64,000 nucleotides of DNA, taken from the NCBI GenBank assembly GCA_016177775.1, contig JACOUQ010000004.1, positions 226,102 to 290,101 of the forward strand, given 5' to 3'. Positions 50,508 to 59,581 of this stretch are shown here, one piece after another. Every line of letters begins with the position of its first letter. Position 1 is the stretch's first letter. Source of the DNA: Geobacter sp. GTDB lineage: Bacteria; Desulfobacterota; Desulfuromonadia; Geobacterales; Geobacteraceae. The notes under the pieces were generated by a model, which saw only the letters and a program-made list of their open reading frames with translations, was not told where the DNA came from and did no database searches. The translations under genes and the position numbers were made by a program.

Positions 50508-50612
50508 TTGAATCTTAAACCCGGCCAAAAAGGGACGAAGAAGCTGGTCGAGCAATACGGCAAGTCTCTGCTCTATGTAAGGTATCGGAATGACGAGAGC
50601 CGGGGCGTGCGG
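50508..50612 (+). pseudogene. Fragment of a small conserved protein (PGQKGTKKL family)
   Basis: The translated piece NLKPGQKGTKKLVEQYG then SLLYVRYRNDE matches a ~100-aa protein common next to transposon remnants in Deltaproteobacteria (recall, not a search). No valid 5' start, and similarity stops after about 35 codons. Treated as decayed debris. Confidence 0.5.
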
Positions 50613-50683
50613 TTGTTTTTCGCACTCAGTAATAGCACAAAAAAGGGCGGGAGAAACCCTGTCTTTTTAATGGGTTTTTGTAT

Positions 50684-52276
50684 CTACATGACTGCCGCAA
50701 CTTCTTCGGACACATACTGCCGGTATTGCTCGAAGTTCCTGCGGAAGCGCTCCACCAGCATTTTCGCCGTTTCGTCATACTTGGCCCTGTCTCCCCAGGT
50801 GTTCCTGGGATTGAGCACCTCGGAGGGAACGCCGGGGCAGGCCTTGGGGATCGCGAGGCCGAAAAACGGCTCCTTTTCGAACGCGCCACCGGCCAGGGTG
50901 CCGTCCACGGCGGCATTGACCAGGGCGCGGGAGTAGGCGATCTTCATCCGGCTCCCCACGCCATAGCCTCCGCCACTCCAGCCGGTGTTGACCAGCCAGC
51001 AGTCGACCTTGTGCCTGGCGATCTTCTCTCCCAGAAGCCTGGCGTAGACCGAGGGGTGCAGAGCCATGAACGGGGCGCCGAAGCAGGCGGAGAATGTGGC
51101 CTGGGGCTCGGTGACTCCCGCCTCGGTGCCGGCCACCTTGGCGGTGTAGCCGGAGAGGAAGTGATACATCGCCTGGTCGGGGGTGAGCCTGGCGATCGGT
51201 GGCAGCACCCCGAAGGCGTCGCAGGTGAGCATGATGATGTTGGTCGGGTGTCCCCCCATCCCCGACTCGATGATGTTAGGGATGTGGGTGATGGGATAGG
51301 AGGCGCGGGTGTTCTCGGTGAAGGAGGCGTCGTTCAGGTCGATCCGGCGGGTTATGGTGTCGATGGCCACGTTCTCCAGGATGGTGCCGAAGCGGCGGGT
51401 AGTCTGGTAGATCTCCGGCTCGGCCTCGGGGGAGAGGTTGATGATCTTGGCGTAGCAGCCCCCCTCGAAATTGAAGACCCCCTCGTCGTCCCAGCCGTGC
51501 TCGTCGTCGCCTATGAGGGCGCGGTTCGGGGCTGCGGAGAGGGTGGTCTTGCCGGTGCCGGAGAGGCCGAAGAATATGGCCACGTCCCCCTTTCCCCCCA
51601 TGTTGGCCGAGCAGTGCATGGAGAGTATCTTCTTGTCCTGGGGGAGGAGGTAGTTGAGGATGGTGAAGATCGACTTCTTGATCTCCCCGGCGTAGCTGGT
51701 GCCGCCGATGATGATGACCCGCCGGGCGAAGTTGACGATGATGAAGGTCTCGCTGTTGGTGCCGTCGATGCTGGGCACGGCGTGGAAGGCTGGCAGGTCG
51801 ATGACCGTAAACTGAGGCTTGAAGCCGTTCAGTTCCTCGGGATTGGCGCGAACGAACATGTTGCGGGCGAAGAGGGAGTGCCAGGACTTTTCGGTGATGA
51901 CCCGGACCGCCAGTCTGTGACTGGCTGTGGCCCCGGCGAAGCACTCCTGGACAAAGATGTCCTTGCCGTGCAGGTAGGCCATCATCCGGTTGTAGAGGGC
52001 ATCGAATCTGGCGGGGTCGAACGGCTGGTTCACCTTTCCCCAGGCGATGTGGTCGTGGCAGGTGGGCTCGTCGACGATGAACTTTTCGTTAGCTGCGCGG
52101 CCGGTGTAGTGGCCGGTCTTGACGGCAACAGCACCCAGGTGGGAGACGAGCCCCTCTCCGCGCTTGATGATCTGCTCGTAGAGGACCGCGGTCGGCGGCG
52201 TCCAGTAGATCAAGTTGGCGTTGGTGATACCGTGCTCCTCCAGCCCGGTCCCGCGGGTGATGTCGTTGAATTTCAT
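50684..52276 (-). CDS. pckA: ATP-dependent phosphoenolpyruvate carboxykinase
   Basis: 530 aa. Interconverts oxaloacetate + ATP and PEP + CO2 + ADP. P-loop GLSGTGKTTLS, metal-site IGDDEHGWDDEGVFNFEGGCYAK and substrate loop YTGRAANEKF are as in the ATP-type family. Immediately downstream of the GTP-dependent, unrelated-in-sequence isoenzyme, with a terminator between them. Confidence 0.97.
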   Translation of the reverse strand: MKFNDITRGTGLEEHGITNANLIYWTPPTAVLYEQIIKRGEGLVSHLGAVAVKTGHYTGRAANEKFIVDEPTCHDHIAWGKVNQPFDPARFDALYNRMMAYLHGKDIFVQECFAGATASHRLAVRVITEKSWHSLFARNMFVRANPEELNGFKPQFTVIDLPAFHAVPSIDGTNSETFIIVNFARRVIIIGGTSYAGEIKKSIFTILNYLLPQDKKILSMHCSANMGGKGDVAIFFGLSGTGKTTLSAAPNRALIGDDEHGWDDEGVFNFEGGCYAKIINLSPEAEPEIYQTTRRFGTILENVAIDTITRRIDLNDASFTENTRASYPITHIPNIIESGMGGHPTNIIMLTCDAFGVLPPIARLTPDQAMYHFLSGYTAKVAGTEAGVTEPQATFSACFGAPFMALHPSVYARLLGEKIARHKVDCWLVNTGWSGGGYGVGSRMKIAYSRALVNAAVDGTLAGGAFEKEPFFGLAIPKACPGVPSEVLNPRNTWGDRAKYDETAKMLVERFRRNFEQYRQYVSEEVAAVM

Positions 52277-52307
52277 GGCGCGTTCCTCCCCTGAGCAATA
52301 ATTGCCG

Positions 52308-52347
52308 CAAAAAAAGCCGGGCGAACATTCCGTCGCCCGGCTTTTAT
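52308..52347 (-). terminator. Intrinsic terminator after pckG
   Basis: On the minus strand GCCGGGCGA, loop, TCGCCCGGC followed by a T-rich run. It separates pckG from pckA, so pckA needs its own promoter or read-through. Confidence 0.85.
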
Positions 52348-52367
52348 TTTACCACCCTTCTCGAATT

Positions 52368-54221
52368 TTACTCGTTCCAACCCTCCGGATGGGCTTCGGC
52401 TATCTGCTCCCAGTGCTCCGGCGAGCGCCAGAGGCTGGAGAGAATCAGCTCGCGGATGTGGAGGAACTCCTTGGGGAGGCGGTCGTACAGCTTGACGAAC
52501 AACTCCTCGTGGGAGAGGACCTCGTTCTGCCAGACGTCCCGGTCAACGGACATCAGCTCGTTGAACTTCTCGCGGGTCATATCCAGCCCGTCCCAGTCCA
52601 TGTCCTCGTAGCGGGGCATCCAGCCCAAGGGAGACTCAACGGCGCCGCTCTTGCCCTGTACCCGTTCAACGATCCATTTGAGGACCCGCATGTTCTCGCC
52701 GTAGCCGGGCCAGATGAACTTGCCGTCGCCATTTTTGCGGAACCAGTTGACGCTGAAGATGCGCGGCGGCCGGGGGATGGAACGGCCGAACTGGAGCCAG
52801 TGGGCGAAGTAGTCGGCCATGTGGTAGCCGCAGAAGGGGAGCATGGCGAAGGGGTCGCGCCGGACATTGCCGGTGGCGCCCACCGCAGCGGCAGTGGTTT
52901 CGGAGCCAAGGGTCGAGGCGAGGTAGACGCCATAGTTCCAGTTGAAGGCTTGGTAGACCAGAGGAACGGTATCCTTGCGGCGCCCGCCGAAGATGAAGGC
53001 GCTCATCGGCACCCCTTTGGGGTTTTCCCAGTCGGGATCGATGCTTGGGCACTGGGAGGCGGGGGAGGTGAAACGGGAGTTGGGGTGGGCAGCAGGACGG
53101 CCGCAGCCGGGGGTCCACTCATTTCCCTGCCAATCGGTGAGCGTGGCAGGCAGCTCGTCGGTCATCCCCTCCCACCAGACATCGCCGTCACCGGTGAGGG
53201 CAACATTGGTGAAGATGGTATTGGCCGCACAGGAGGCCATGGCGTTGGGGTTGGTCTTGACGTTGGTGCCGGGGGCCACGCCGAAGTAGCCGTACTCGGG
53301 GTTGATGGCGTAGACCTGACCGTCGGGGCCGGGCTTGATCCAGGCGATGTCGTCACCGAGTGTGGTGACTTTCCACCCCTTGTCTTGCAGCGGTTTGGGC
53401 GGGATCAGCATGGCAAAATTGGTCTTGCCGCAGGCGCTGGGGAAGGCCGCACCGACGTAGGTCTTGTCACCCTGTGGCGACTCGACGCCAAGGATCAGCA
53501 TGTGCTCGGCCAGCCATCCTTCGTCCTTACCCTGCTTGGAAGCGATCCGCAGTGCCAGGCACTTCTTGCCGAGGAGGGCGTTGCCGCCATAACCGCTGCC
53601 GAAAGACCAGATGGCGCGCTCTTCGGGGAAGTGGACGATGTACTTCTCCTTGTTGCAAGGCCATGGGACATCCTTCTGTCCAGCCTCCAGGGGTGCCCCT
53701 ACCGAATGTAGGCATGGCACGAAGTCGCCATCGCCAAGCACTTCCAGCACCTTTGCACCCATGCGGGTCATGATCCGCATGTTCACCGCGACATAAGGGG
53801 AGTCGGAGATCTCGACGCCGATCTTGGCAATGGGGGAGCCGAGCGGCCCCATGCTGAAAGGGATGACGTACATGGTGCGCCCCTTCATGCACCCTTTGAA
53901 GAGCCGGGTCAGGGTCTCCTTCATCTCCTTCGGCTGGACCCAGTTGTTGGTGGGACCGGCATCCTGCTTGGAGAGGCTGCAGATGAAGGTCCGGTCTTCA
54001 ACCCGCGCCACGTCGCTCGGGTCCGACCAGGCCAGGTAGCTGTTGGGGCGCTTCTCCGGGCTCAGCTTCCGGAAGGTTCCGCTCTTGACCAGCAGGCTGC
54101 ACAGTTCGTCGTACTCCTCCTGCGAACCGTCGCACCAGTGGATCCGATCAGGCTGACAGAGTGCAGCGACTTCCTCTACCCATTTGAGCAACTTGTCGTT
54201 CTTCGGTACGTCGTAACTCAT
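52368..54221 (-). CDS. pckG: GTP-dependent phosphoenolpyruvate carboxykinase
   Basis: 617 aa from ATG 54221 (GGGGGG and AAAGGG upstream; in-frame TTG/ATG at 54242/54239 are less likely). GTP-type P-loop [22 protein letters not shown], and GDDIAWI metal region. Catalyses oxaloacetate + GTP to PEP. Presence beside the ATP enzyme is unusual. Confidence 0.96.
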   Translation of the reverse strand: MSYDVPKNDKLLKWVEEVAALCQPDRIHWCDGSQEEYDELCSLLVKSGTFRKLSPEKRPNSYLAWSDPSDVARVEDRTFICSLSKQDAGPTNNWVQPKEMKETLTRLFKGCMKGRTMYVIPFSMGPLGSPIAKIGVEISDSPYVAVNMRIMTRMGAKVLEVLGDGDFVPCLHSVGAPLEAGQKDVPWPCNKEKYIVHFPEERAIWSFGSGYGGNALLGKKCLALRIASKQGKDEGWLAEHMLILGVESPQGDKTYVGAAFPSACGKTNFAMLIPPKPLQDKGWKVTTLGDDIAWIKPGPDGQVYAINPEYGYFGVAPGTNVKTNPNAMASCAANTIFTNVALTGDGDVWWEGMTDELPATLTDWQGNEWTPGCGRPAAHPNSRFTSPASQCPSIDPDWENPKGVPMSAFIFGGRRKDTVPLVYQAFNWNYGVYLASTLGSETTAAAVGATGNVRRDPFAMLPFCGYHMADYFAHWLQFGRSIPRPPRIFSVNWFRKNGDGKFIWPGYGENMRVLKWIVERVQGKSGAVESPLGWMPRYEDMDWDGLDMTREKFNELMSVDRDVWQNEVLSHEELFVKLYDRLPKEFLHIRELILSSLWRSPEHWEQIAEAHPEGWNE

Positions 54222-54440
54222 CCCTTTCGTTCCCCCCATCAAGTTCTGTCTTATGAATGACTACTGCATTGTAGAATTCATGAAACCGATCGCCGTTTTT
54301 TATTAACACAAAAAATTATCAAGTGCCAGTAAAAAGACGTGAAGCCTGCTCAAGCGGTCTTTCAGAGGAGATGTGGAGGATTGACATCGGAGGGCTTGAT
54401 GCTAAACTTCCATTCAATTATGCGTCGGGAGGGAAGACCA

Positions 54441-54632
54441 ATGGCCAGAGTGCCTTATGTGGATAAGGATTCCTGCATCAGTTGCGGGCTGTGTGTGTCA
54501 ACCTGCCCGGGTGTGTTTCGTTTTGGCGAGGACGGGAAATCGGAAGTTTACGACCCTGCGGGGGGAAGAGAGGCGGATATTCAGGTGGCCATCGATGGCT
54601 GCCCGGTGCAGTGTATCTCGTGGAAGGAGTAA
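54441..54632 (+). CDS. Single-cluster [4Fe-4S] ferredoxin
   Basis: 63 aa from ATG 54441 with GGGAGG upstream. C12-x2-C15-x2-C18-x3-C22-P and a distal C54/C58: Desulfovibrio-type small ferredoxin holding one [4Fe-4S] cluster. Cytosolic electron carrier. Rubredoxin follows 26 bp later on the same strand. Confidence 0.92.
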   Translation: MARVPYVDKDSCISCGLCVSTCPGVFRFGEDGKSEVYDPAGGREADIQVAIDGCPVQCISWKE

Positions 54633-54658
54633 CGAACTTTACGCAAGGAGAAGAAGCC

Positions 54659-54817
54659 ATGCAGAAATGGGTATGCACGATCTGTCAATACGTCTACGAT
54701 CCGGCCCAGGGAGACCCGGACAACGGCATCGCGCCGGGTACGGCTTTCGAGGACCTCCCCGATGGCTGGGTCTGTCCGGTGTGCGGCGTGGGGAAGGAAA
54801 TGTTCGAGGCGGTATAA
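54659..54817 (+). CDS. Rubredoxin
   Basis: 52 aa, ATG 54659 after AAGGAG. Two knuckles C6-x2-C9 ([10 protein letters not shown]) and CPVCG bind one Fe. Typical partner in oxidative-stress reduction or alkane/rubrerythrin systems; the partner is not adjacent. Confidence 0.96.
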   Translation: MQKWVCTICQYVYDPAQGDPDNGIAPGTAFEDLPDGWVCPVCGVGKEMFEAV

Positions 54818-54835
54818 TGTGCCCTGTTCGGCTAT

Positions 54836-54864
54836 ACAAAAGGCCCGCTTGCCGGGCCTTTTGT
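54836..54864. terminator. Bidirectional terminator after rubredoxin
   Basis: ACAAAAGGCCCG, loop CTTGC, CGGGCCTTTTGT: 12-bp stem with T-tail on both strands, between convergent rubredoxin and zinc-ribbon genes. Confidence 0.85.
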
Positions 54865-55046
54865 CATGCTTTCCTTTTTTTCCCGTTCTTGATGAAATCC
54901 ACTTCCGTTTTGTCCCCCACCCGCTTGACGCGCCAGACAGCGCCGCAGGCGCCGCATTCCTTCACGGGGAACTCCTCTCCCGAGAACCCCTCGGAATGGA
55001 GATCTATCTCCACCGCTTTTCTATCTCCGCATGCCGGACACTTCAT
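54864..55046 (-). CDS. Small zinc-ribbon protein
   Basis: 60 aa. Two CxxC knuckles, CPAC (3-6) and CGAC (31-34), plus a basic C-terminal tail (KNGKKRKA) that could contact nucleic acid. Family unknown; convergent with rubredoxin. Confidence 0.7.
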   Translation of the reverse strand: MKCPACGDRKAVEIDLHSEGFSGEEFPVKECGACGAVWRVKRVGDKTEVDFIKNGKKRKA

Positions 55047-55106
55047 GTTTACCCCCAGAACGTATTACATATCCATATTATACCAGCAACAGACTAATAT
55101 GCACGG

Positions 55107-56177
55107 TCAGAGCGAGGGAAGGATCTCTCCTATGGCAGCGAGGAACTCCGTCAGGTCAGCCATCTGCATGTCCCCCATATGGGGGATGCGGAATGTCTTC
55201 CCCTTGATCTTGCCGTAGCCATCGTCAAACGCAAAACCCCTTGTCCCCATCTCCTTCTTCAGGAGCGCCAGGTCGATATTGCGTGTATTTGCGGCGCAGG
55301 TCAGGGTGACCGAGCGGCAGCTCTCATCCGGGAAGAAACCGAAGCCGCGGTCCTTAACCCATTTCCTGACAAAATTTGCCAATTCCTCGTGACGCGCCCA
55401 CCTGGCTTCCAGCCCTTCGGCGAACATCCTGTCCAGCTGGCAGTCCAGGGCATAGATGTGGGAAATGGAAGGGGTCGAAGGGGTGTTGTCCTTTTCGTCG
55501 TTTTTCGCGAACTCCTCGAAATCGAAATAGTAACCACGCCCTTCCACGGTCCGGCACTTTTCCAGGGCCTTTTCGCTGGCAGTGAATACCGCCAGTCCCG
55601 GGGGGAGGGCGAACGCTTTCTGGACTCCAAAGATGCAGCAGTCGATCCCGAGCTCGTCAACCGGGATCTTGAACGCGCTCATGGACGACACCGTGTCGAC
55701 GATGAAGGTAACATCCGGGTATTTGCGCATGACCTCTGCGATCTCGGGGAGAGGGGACAAAACACCGGTGGAGGTCTCGTTGTGAATCAGGGTAATGGCG
55801 TCATACTTGCACGATGAGAGGGCCTCGTCCACCAGGGTGGGTGTGATCGGCTTCCCCCATTCAACCTTGAAAGCGTCGGCCTCCTTGCCGCAGCGCAGGG
55901 TTACGTCGTGCCACTTATCGGAAAAGGCGCCATTGCAGAAATTGGCGCAACGGGTTTTCACCAGATTGCGTACCGCCCCCTCCATGACGCCGAAGGCGCT
56001 GGAGGTGGAGAGAAAAACCCGTCCTTCCGTGAAAAGCAGTTTTTTCAGCTTACCCTTGACGCGGGCATGTAACGCAGCATATTCCGGCATCCGGTGTCCT
56101 ACCATGGGGGTCGCCATGGCTTGCAGGACCTCCGGAGATACCTCGACAGGGCCGGGGATGAAAAGCTTCTTGTGCAT
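55107..56177 (-). CDS. Class V aminotransferase (alanine/serine-glyoxylate or phosphoserine-type)
   Basis: 356 aa PLP enzyme of the AGXT/SerC group. N-terminus LFIPGPVEVSPEVLQAMATPMVGHRMPEY, the HNETSTGVL block, FIVDTVSSM with the PLP-ring aspartate, and GVQKAFALPPGL containing the Schiff-base lysine. Substrate pair not fixed by sequence; Geobacter often uses such a protein in serine/glycine metabolism. Confidence 0.88.
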   Translation of the reverse strand: MHKKLFIPGPVEVSPEVLQAMATPMVGHRMPEYAALHARVKGKLKKLLFTEGRVFLSTSSAFGVMEGAVRNLVKTRCANFCNGAFSDKWHDVTLRCGKEADAFKVEWGKPITPTLVDEALSSCKYDAITLIHNETSTGVLSPLPEIAEVMRKYPDVTFIVDTVSSMSAFKIPVDELGIDCCIFGVQKAFALPPGLAVFTASEKALEKCRTVEGRGYYFDFEEFAKNDEKDNTPSTPSISHIYALDCQLDRMFAEGLEARWARHEELANFVRKWVKDRGFGFFPDESCRSVTLTCAANTRNIDLALLKKEMGTRGFAFDDGYGKIKGKTFRIPHMGDMQMADLTEFLAAIGEILPSL

Positions 56178-56555
56178 ATTGAGATTGCTCCTGAATGAAA
56201 TCCGTGGCTGGAAATGCTTGCAGAAAAGCGGCTGTTACGCAGTAGTGAAGCTAACAGATGGAAGCGGGAAAGTCAAGCCGCAGCAAGAGCAATTCCCTAC
56301 ACGTCATACACGAGATTGTCGCTATTTCGCGAATGAATTCCGCTGTTTACCGGATCGGGACTTGGTGCAAATCACCTGATTGTGTTGCACGCTGCAACAC
56401 TTGAAGCGGGAAAATATTAAATACTAAAATACAAAAACACTAATTTTCTTGCAAATAAGATAAGAAACGATTAATAATGTTGCAAAATGTTGCAATCCTT
56501 TGCGCATCGGTGTGGCAAGACAACCAGCTTTGTACTATGAAGAGGGAGGCAGGAA
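56178..56555. promoter_or_regulatory. 378-bp divergent spacer with activator-type operators
   Basis: Contains the palindrome at 56382, two direct TGTTGCA repeats at 56478 and 56488 (10 bp apart, one helical turn), and an AT-rich run (56405-56465). The left part serves the aminotransferase. A convincing -24/-12 promoter was not found by eye. Confidence 0.55.
56382..56400. promoter_or_regulatory. Palindromic operator, site A
   Basis: GTGTTGCACGCTGCAACAC: perfect 8-bp arms around CGC, ~155 bp upstream of the first activator gene. Closely resembles site B at 62358. Confidence 0.65.
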
Positions 56556-58016
56556 ATGGAAAGGGCCGAAGAACTGTACAGTCAATCGGTTATTCTCGAT
56601 AGCGTGGCCGACGGTGTCTTCACCGTCGACAAGAACATGCGGATCACCTCGTTCAACCGGGCGGCAGAGGAGATCACCGGCTTTTCCCGGCAGGAGGCGC
56701 TTGGCCGATACTGCCACGAGATTTTCCGCACCGGCAACTGCTTCTCCCTCTGCCCCCTGCGCGAGGCGCTGGAATCGGGGGAAGCAGTGGTCAACCGGGA
56801 AGTGGATATCCTGGACAAAAGCAGCCACAAGGTCCCGATCTCTATTAGCGCTTCGGTCCTGCGCGATAGCCAGGGCAGAGCCATCGGCGGGGTCGAGACC
56901 TTCCGCAACTTGTCGCTGCTGGTGGCGATTCGGCGCGGGATCAAGGAAAAATACACCTTCCGCGACCTGGTGAGCCGCAACCCGCAGATGCGGCGTTTGT
57001 TTGACGTTCTGCCCGACATTGCCGCCAGCGACGCCACCGTGCTTTTAAATGGGGAGAGCGGCACCGGCAAGGAGCTGTTCGCCAAGGCGATCCATGATCT
57101 CAGTGCCAGAAGCGGCGGCCCCCTGGTGGTTATCAACTGCGGTGCCTTGCCTGAAAATCTCCTTGAGTCGGAGATATTCGGTGCCAGGCGGGGGGCCTAC
57201 ACCGGGGCCGTGGAGAACCGTCCCGGCAGGCTGGAGCAGGCCCAGGGGGGGACCCTCTTTCTGGACGAGATAGGGGACCTCCCTCTACCGCTCCAAGTGA
57301 AGCTTCTGCGCGTGCTGGAGAACAAGGAGTACCAGCCCCTGGGCGCCAGGCAGCCGCTGAAGGCAGACGTCCGGTTCATCGCAGCAACCCATCGTGACCT
57401 GGATGGCATGGTGGCCGAAGGCTCTTTCCGTCGCGACCTCTTCTTCCGGCTCAACGTGGTGACACTGAAGATACCGCCGCTACGGGAGCGGCCAGAAGAC
57501 ATCCCGCTGTTGATCGACATGGCGCTGGAGCGGTTCAACCTGCGCTACGGCAAGAAGATCAGGGGATTCTCCTCGGAGGCGCTGCAGCTGCTCCTCAGCC
57601 ATAGCTACTCTGGCAATGTGCGGGAGCTGTTGAATATCGTGGAGCAGACCGTGATCCTCTGTCGCAACGGCGAGATCGAGGTGGAGCACCTTCCAGCTGG
57701 AATGTTGCACTGCATCGACAATGGTGGTGCTCCTGCAACAGCAGGGCAACCTTCACGGGAAAAGCTGGCCGAGCTCATCTCCCGCCACAACGGCAATCGT
57801 TCCCAGGTGGCCCGAGAACTGGGGGTGGACCGGACTACTCTCTGGAGATGGATGAAAAGGCATGAAATAGAAGCCAGGACGGCTGTGGGATCGTTGTTAC
57901 CGTCGTTCGCCAACTATGGAACTGCGTTGAGACGGACGCTGCACATCGCCATACAACATGGAGCAACGGACATGGTGCATCGCGCCGGCTATCTGCTGCA
58001 CCATGTAAGGTTTTAA
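56556..58016 (+). CDS. Sigma54-dependent activator, PAS-AAA-Fis (copy 1)
   Basis: 486 aa, ATG after GGGAGG. PAS (~10-125) carries a C53-x8-C62-x3-C66 motif typical of redox or Fe-S-type PAS domains. AAA+ domain: Walker A GESGTGKE (166-173), sigma54-contact loop GAYTGA (213-218; usual GAFTGA), Walker B LFLDEIGD. Fis-like helix-turn-helix (~415-438: RSQVARELGVDRTTLWRW). About 50 C-terminal residues after the HTH are absent from the paralogue at 62.4 kb. Likely binds the TGTTGCA sites and activates the cytochrome operon. Confidence 0.93.
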   Translation: MERAEELYSQSVILDSVADGVFTVDKNMRITSFNRAAEEITGFSRQEALGRYCHEIFRTGNCFSLCPLREALESGEAVVNREVDILDKSSHKVPISISASVLRDSQGRAIGGVETFRNLSLLVAIRRGIKEKYTFRDLVSRNPQMRRLFDVLPDIAASDATVLLNGESGTGKELFAKAIHDLSARSGGPLVVINCGALPENLLESEIFGARRGAYTGAVENRPGRLEQAQGGTLFLDEIGDLPLPLQVKLLRVLENKEYQPLGARQPLKADVRFIAATHRDLDGMVAEGSFRRDLFFRLNVVTLKIPPLRERPEDIPLLIDMALERFNLRYGKKIRGFSSEALQLLLSHSYSGNVRELLNIVEQTVILCRNGEIEVEHLPAGMLHCIDNGGAPATAGQPSREKLAELISRHNGNRSQVARELGVDRTTLWRWMKRHEIEARTAVGSLLPSFANYGTALRRTLHIAIQHGATDMVHRAGYLLHHVRF

Positions 58017-58040
58017 TTCGGGAGTTCGAGTTGCGGCCGG

Positions 58041-58451
58041 CTAGCGTTTGCCGATGGCGTATCGCAGCGCCGCTGCTCCGCCAGCGGCGACCCACTGGTA
58101 AATCGGGACCATGACGTAGAGGATCCAACTGCGGGGGTCGCGATGGACAAAGAACCCCTCGAAGAGGATGGTTATGCCGAAGACGGTAAGGCCGAGCGAG
58201 CCGAACAGCAGCACCACCTTCTGGCGGAGGGAGTTGGACCGCTTCAGGATAATGGCGCTCAGGGCCGCATAGGGCGCAATGAGCCAGATGCCGGTGAGCG
58301 GAAGCTTCAGCAGCCACCAGTTGATTCCCTGCTGCCATCCCTTGTCCACATAGATTAGCACTTCGAGACCGAATGCCGCCCCGCCGCTCAGCAGGTAAAG
58401 GGAAAGGCCCGATACGAATTTGTCGACTCTCTGCTGTTCCGGCTGTTCCAT
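58041..58451 (-). CDS. Hypothetical four-helix membrane protein
   Basis: 136 aa from ATG 58451 (no strong ribosome site; TTG 58469 is an alternative). Four hydrophobic segments: LYLLSGGAAFGLEVLI, LTGIWLIAPYAALSAIIL, VVLLFGSLGLTVFGITILF, ILYVMVPIYQWVAAGGAAALRYA. No family recognised. Convergent with the activator gene. Confidence 0.6.
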   Translation of the reverse strand: MEQPEQQRVDKFVSGLSLYLLSGGAAFGLEVLIYVDKGWQQGINWWLLKLPLTGIWLIAPYAALSAIILKRSNSLRQKVVLLFGSLGLTVFGITILFEGFFVHRDPRSWILYVMVPIYQWVAAGGAAALRYAIGKR

Positions 58452-58520
58452 GGTGGGAATTATATCCAAAATCGTTTCCGAGCGCCAGTGACAGTTGCTC
58501 TTGACGCGTTGTTAATGATA

Positions 58521-58558
58521 AAAAAATCCGCTCCCGGAATGAGAGCGGATTTTTTTAT
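58521..58558. terminator. Strong bidirectional terminator
   Basis: AAAAAATCCGCTC, loop, GAGCGGATTTTTTT. It ends the leftward small-membrane-protein/cytochrome transcript at 58584. Confidence 0.88.
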
Positions 58559-58583
58559 TGCGTCCGATGAAGGGGAAGTAACG

Positions 58584-58802
58584 TCAGGCCAGCTGCTCCG
58601 CATCCTGCTGGCGGACGAGAAGGTTATACAGATACGAGCCGACAAGCGGAAGGAGGAGGATCAGCAATGCCCATCTGATTTTCCTGACCCGCTCTATCTT
58701 TCTGAGGGACAGGTCGACAAGAGCCCACCAGATCGTGATGACCAGGAAAATGACGGTAAATGGGATAATTGACAACATGAGGCCGAATTTGACGGTTTCC
58801 AT
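58584..58802 (-). CDS. PLDc_N-type small membrane protein (copy B)
   Basis: 72 aa, two helices: MLSIIPFTVIFLVITIWWALVDLSLRK and RWALLILLLPLVGSYLYNLLV. The W-A-L-x-D and P-x-x-G-S-x-x-Y-x-x-L pattern is the PLDc_N family. Near-duplicate of the next gene upstream. Confidence 0.8.
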   Translation of the reverse strand: METVKFGLMLSIIPFTVIFLVITIWWALVDLSLRKIERVRKIRWALLILLLPLVGSYLYNLLVRQQDAEQLA

Positions 58803-58849
58803 AATATATCTCCTCTCTCTGCCTTTGTTGACGCGGTCAGGATGCGGAT

Positions 58850-59089
58850 CTAACGACCCGCAAGTGATACGTCATAGTTCTTTATGAGATTGCGCTGCTT
58901 CACCAGAAAATTATAAAGAATCGACCCGACCGGCGGGAACAGGATCACCAGGATGGTCCAGAGAGCCCGCTTCGCCCTGGAGATCTCCCTGATGGACATG
59001 TCCACCAGTGCCCACCAGATGGCGATGAAGAGAAAAATCGCTGTAAACGGGATGATTGTCAGCATCAGTCCGAATTTGATTGTGTCCAT
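58850..59089 (-). CDS. PLDc_N-type small membrane protein (copy A)
   Basis: 79 aa; shares MDTIKFGLMLTIIPFTAIFLFIAIWWALVD with copy B (METVKFGLMLSIIPFTVIFLVITIWWALVD), indicating tandem duplication. Two membrane helices. It lies 53 bp after the cytochrome stop on the same strand, so probably in the cytochrome operon; role unknown. Confidence 0.8.
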   Translation of the reverse strand: MDTIKFGLMLTIIPFTAIFLFIAIWWALVDMSIREISRAKRALWTILVILFPPVGSILYNFLVKQRNLIKNYDVSLAGR

Positions 59090-59142
59090 GGCTCTCCTCC
59101 TTGTTCCCTTTTGTGTGCTTGACTATGATCGTGAGTCCGGTA

Positions 59143-59529
59143 TCAGTGGGCTGATGCCGCTGCCTGCTCGCCGGGCTGCGTCTTGTATCCCTTAACGCCA
59201 GTGTGGCAGGTGGCGCAGCGGCTGTTGGAGGCGAAGGCCATAGTGCCGTTGTGGCAGGCCCCGCAATATTTGCCGTCATACAACGCCTGCATCTTGAAGT
59301 CGCCATTTTCCTGGGCGCTCAGGGCCTTCATTTCAAAGGTGCGGGCGTGGCACATGTCGCAGATAAGACCTTTATCCTCTACGTGGACCTTGTGGGAGAA
59401 GGTGACCGATTTGAGCGGCTTGCTGTAGACAATGTCCCCGCCATGCTCCTGACCGACGGCCGCCCCGGCGAGAAGGAGGGAAAGGGCCAGTATGGCGGCG
59501 GTCATGGGATTGATAATATAATTCTTCAT
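59143..59529 (-). CDS. Periplasmic triheme c-type cytochrome (c7-like)
   Basis: 128 aa with signal peptide (MTAAILALSLLLAGAAVG). Three CxxCH hemes (CDMCH, CGACH, CATCH) and extra histidines (FSHKVH) as distal ligands, the arrangement of class III/c7 cytochromes of Geobacter. Last electron-transfer gene of the NrfD/Fe-S operon; it should shuttle electrons in the periplasm. Confidence 0.92.
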   Translation of the reverse strand: MKNYIINPMTAAILALSLLLAGAAVGQEHGGDIVYSKPLKSVTFSHKVHVEDKGLICDMCHARTFEMKALSAQENGDFKMQALYDGKYCGACHNGTMAFASNSRCATCHTGVKGYKTQPGEQAAASAH

Positions 59530-59581
59530 CTTGCACCTCGTTTATAAGTAATTAGGTCGAACACGGTTTGCGGGGTTTCTC

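Larger units (their letters stand above)
50010..50683. other. 674-bp region with MITE-like element and gene debris
   Basis: Holds the 115-bp element at 50038, a hairpin CGTCCCTACGGGACG at 50159-50173, AT-richer sequence without convincing genes (a 98-codon minus frame at 50259-50555 is partly antisense to the debris), the pseudogene at 50508, and the 3' end of pckA. Codon-like bias is absent between 50180 and 50500. Confidence 0.6.

Noticed and set aside
50259..50555. 98-aa minus-strand protein
   Set aside because: Its N-terminal part is antisense to a recognisable gene fragment and it has no ribosome site; may be chance.
50678..52294. 538-codon plus-strand frame
   Set aside because: Exact antisense of pckA, no motif, GC-driven absence of stops.
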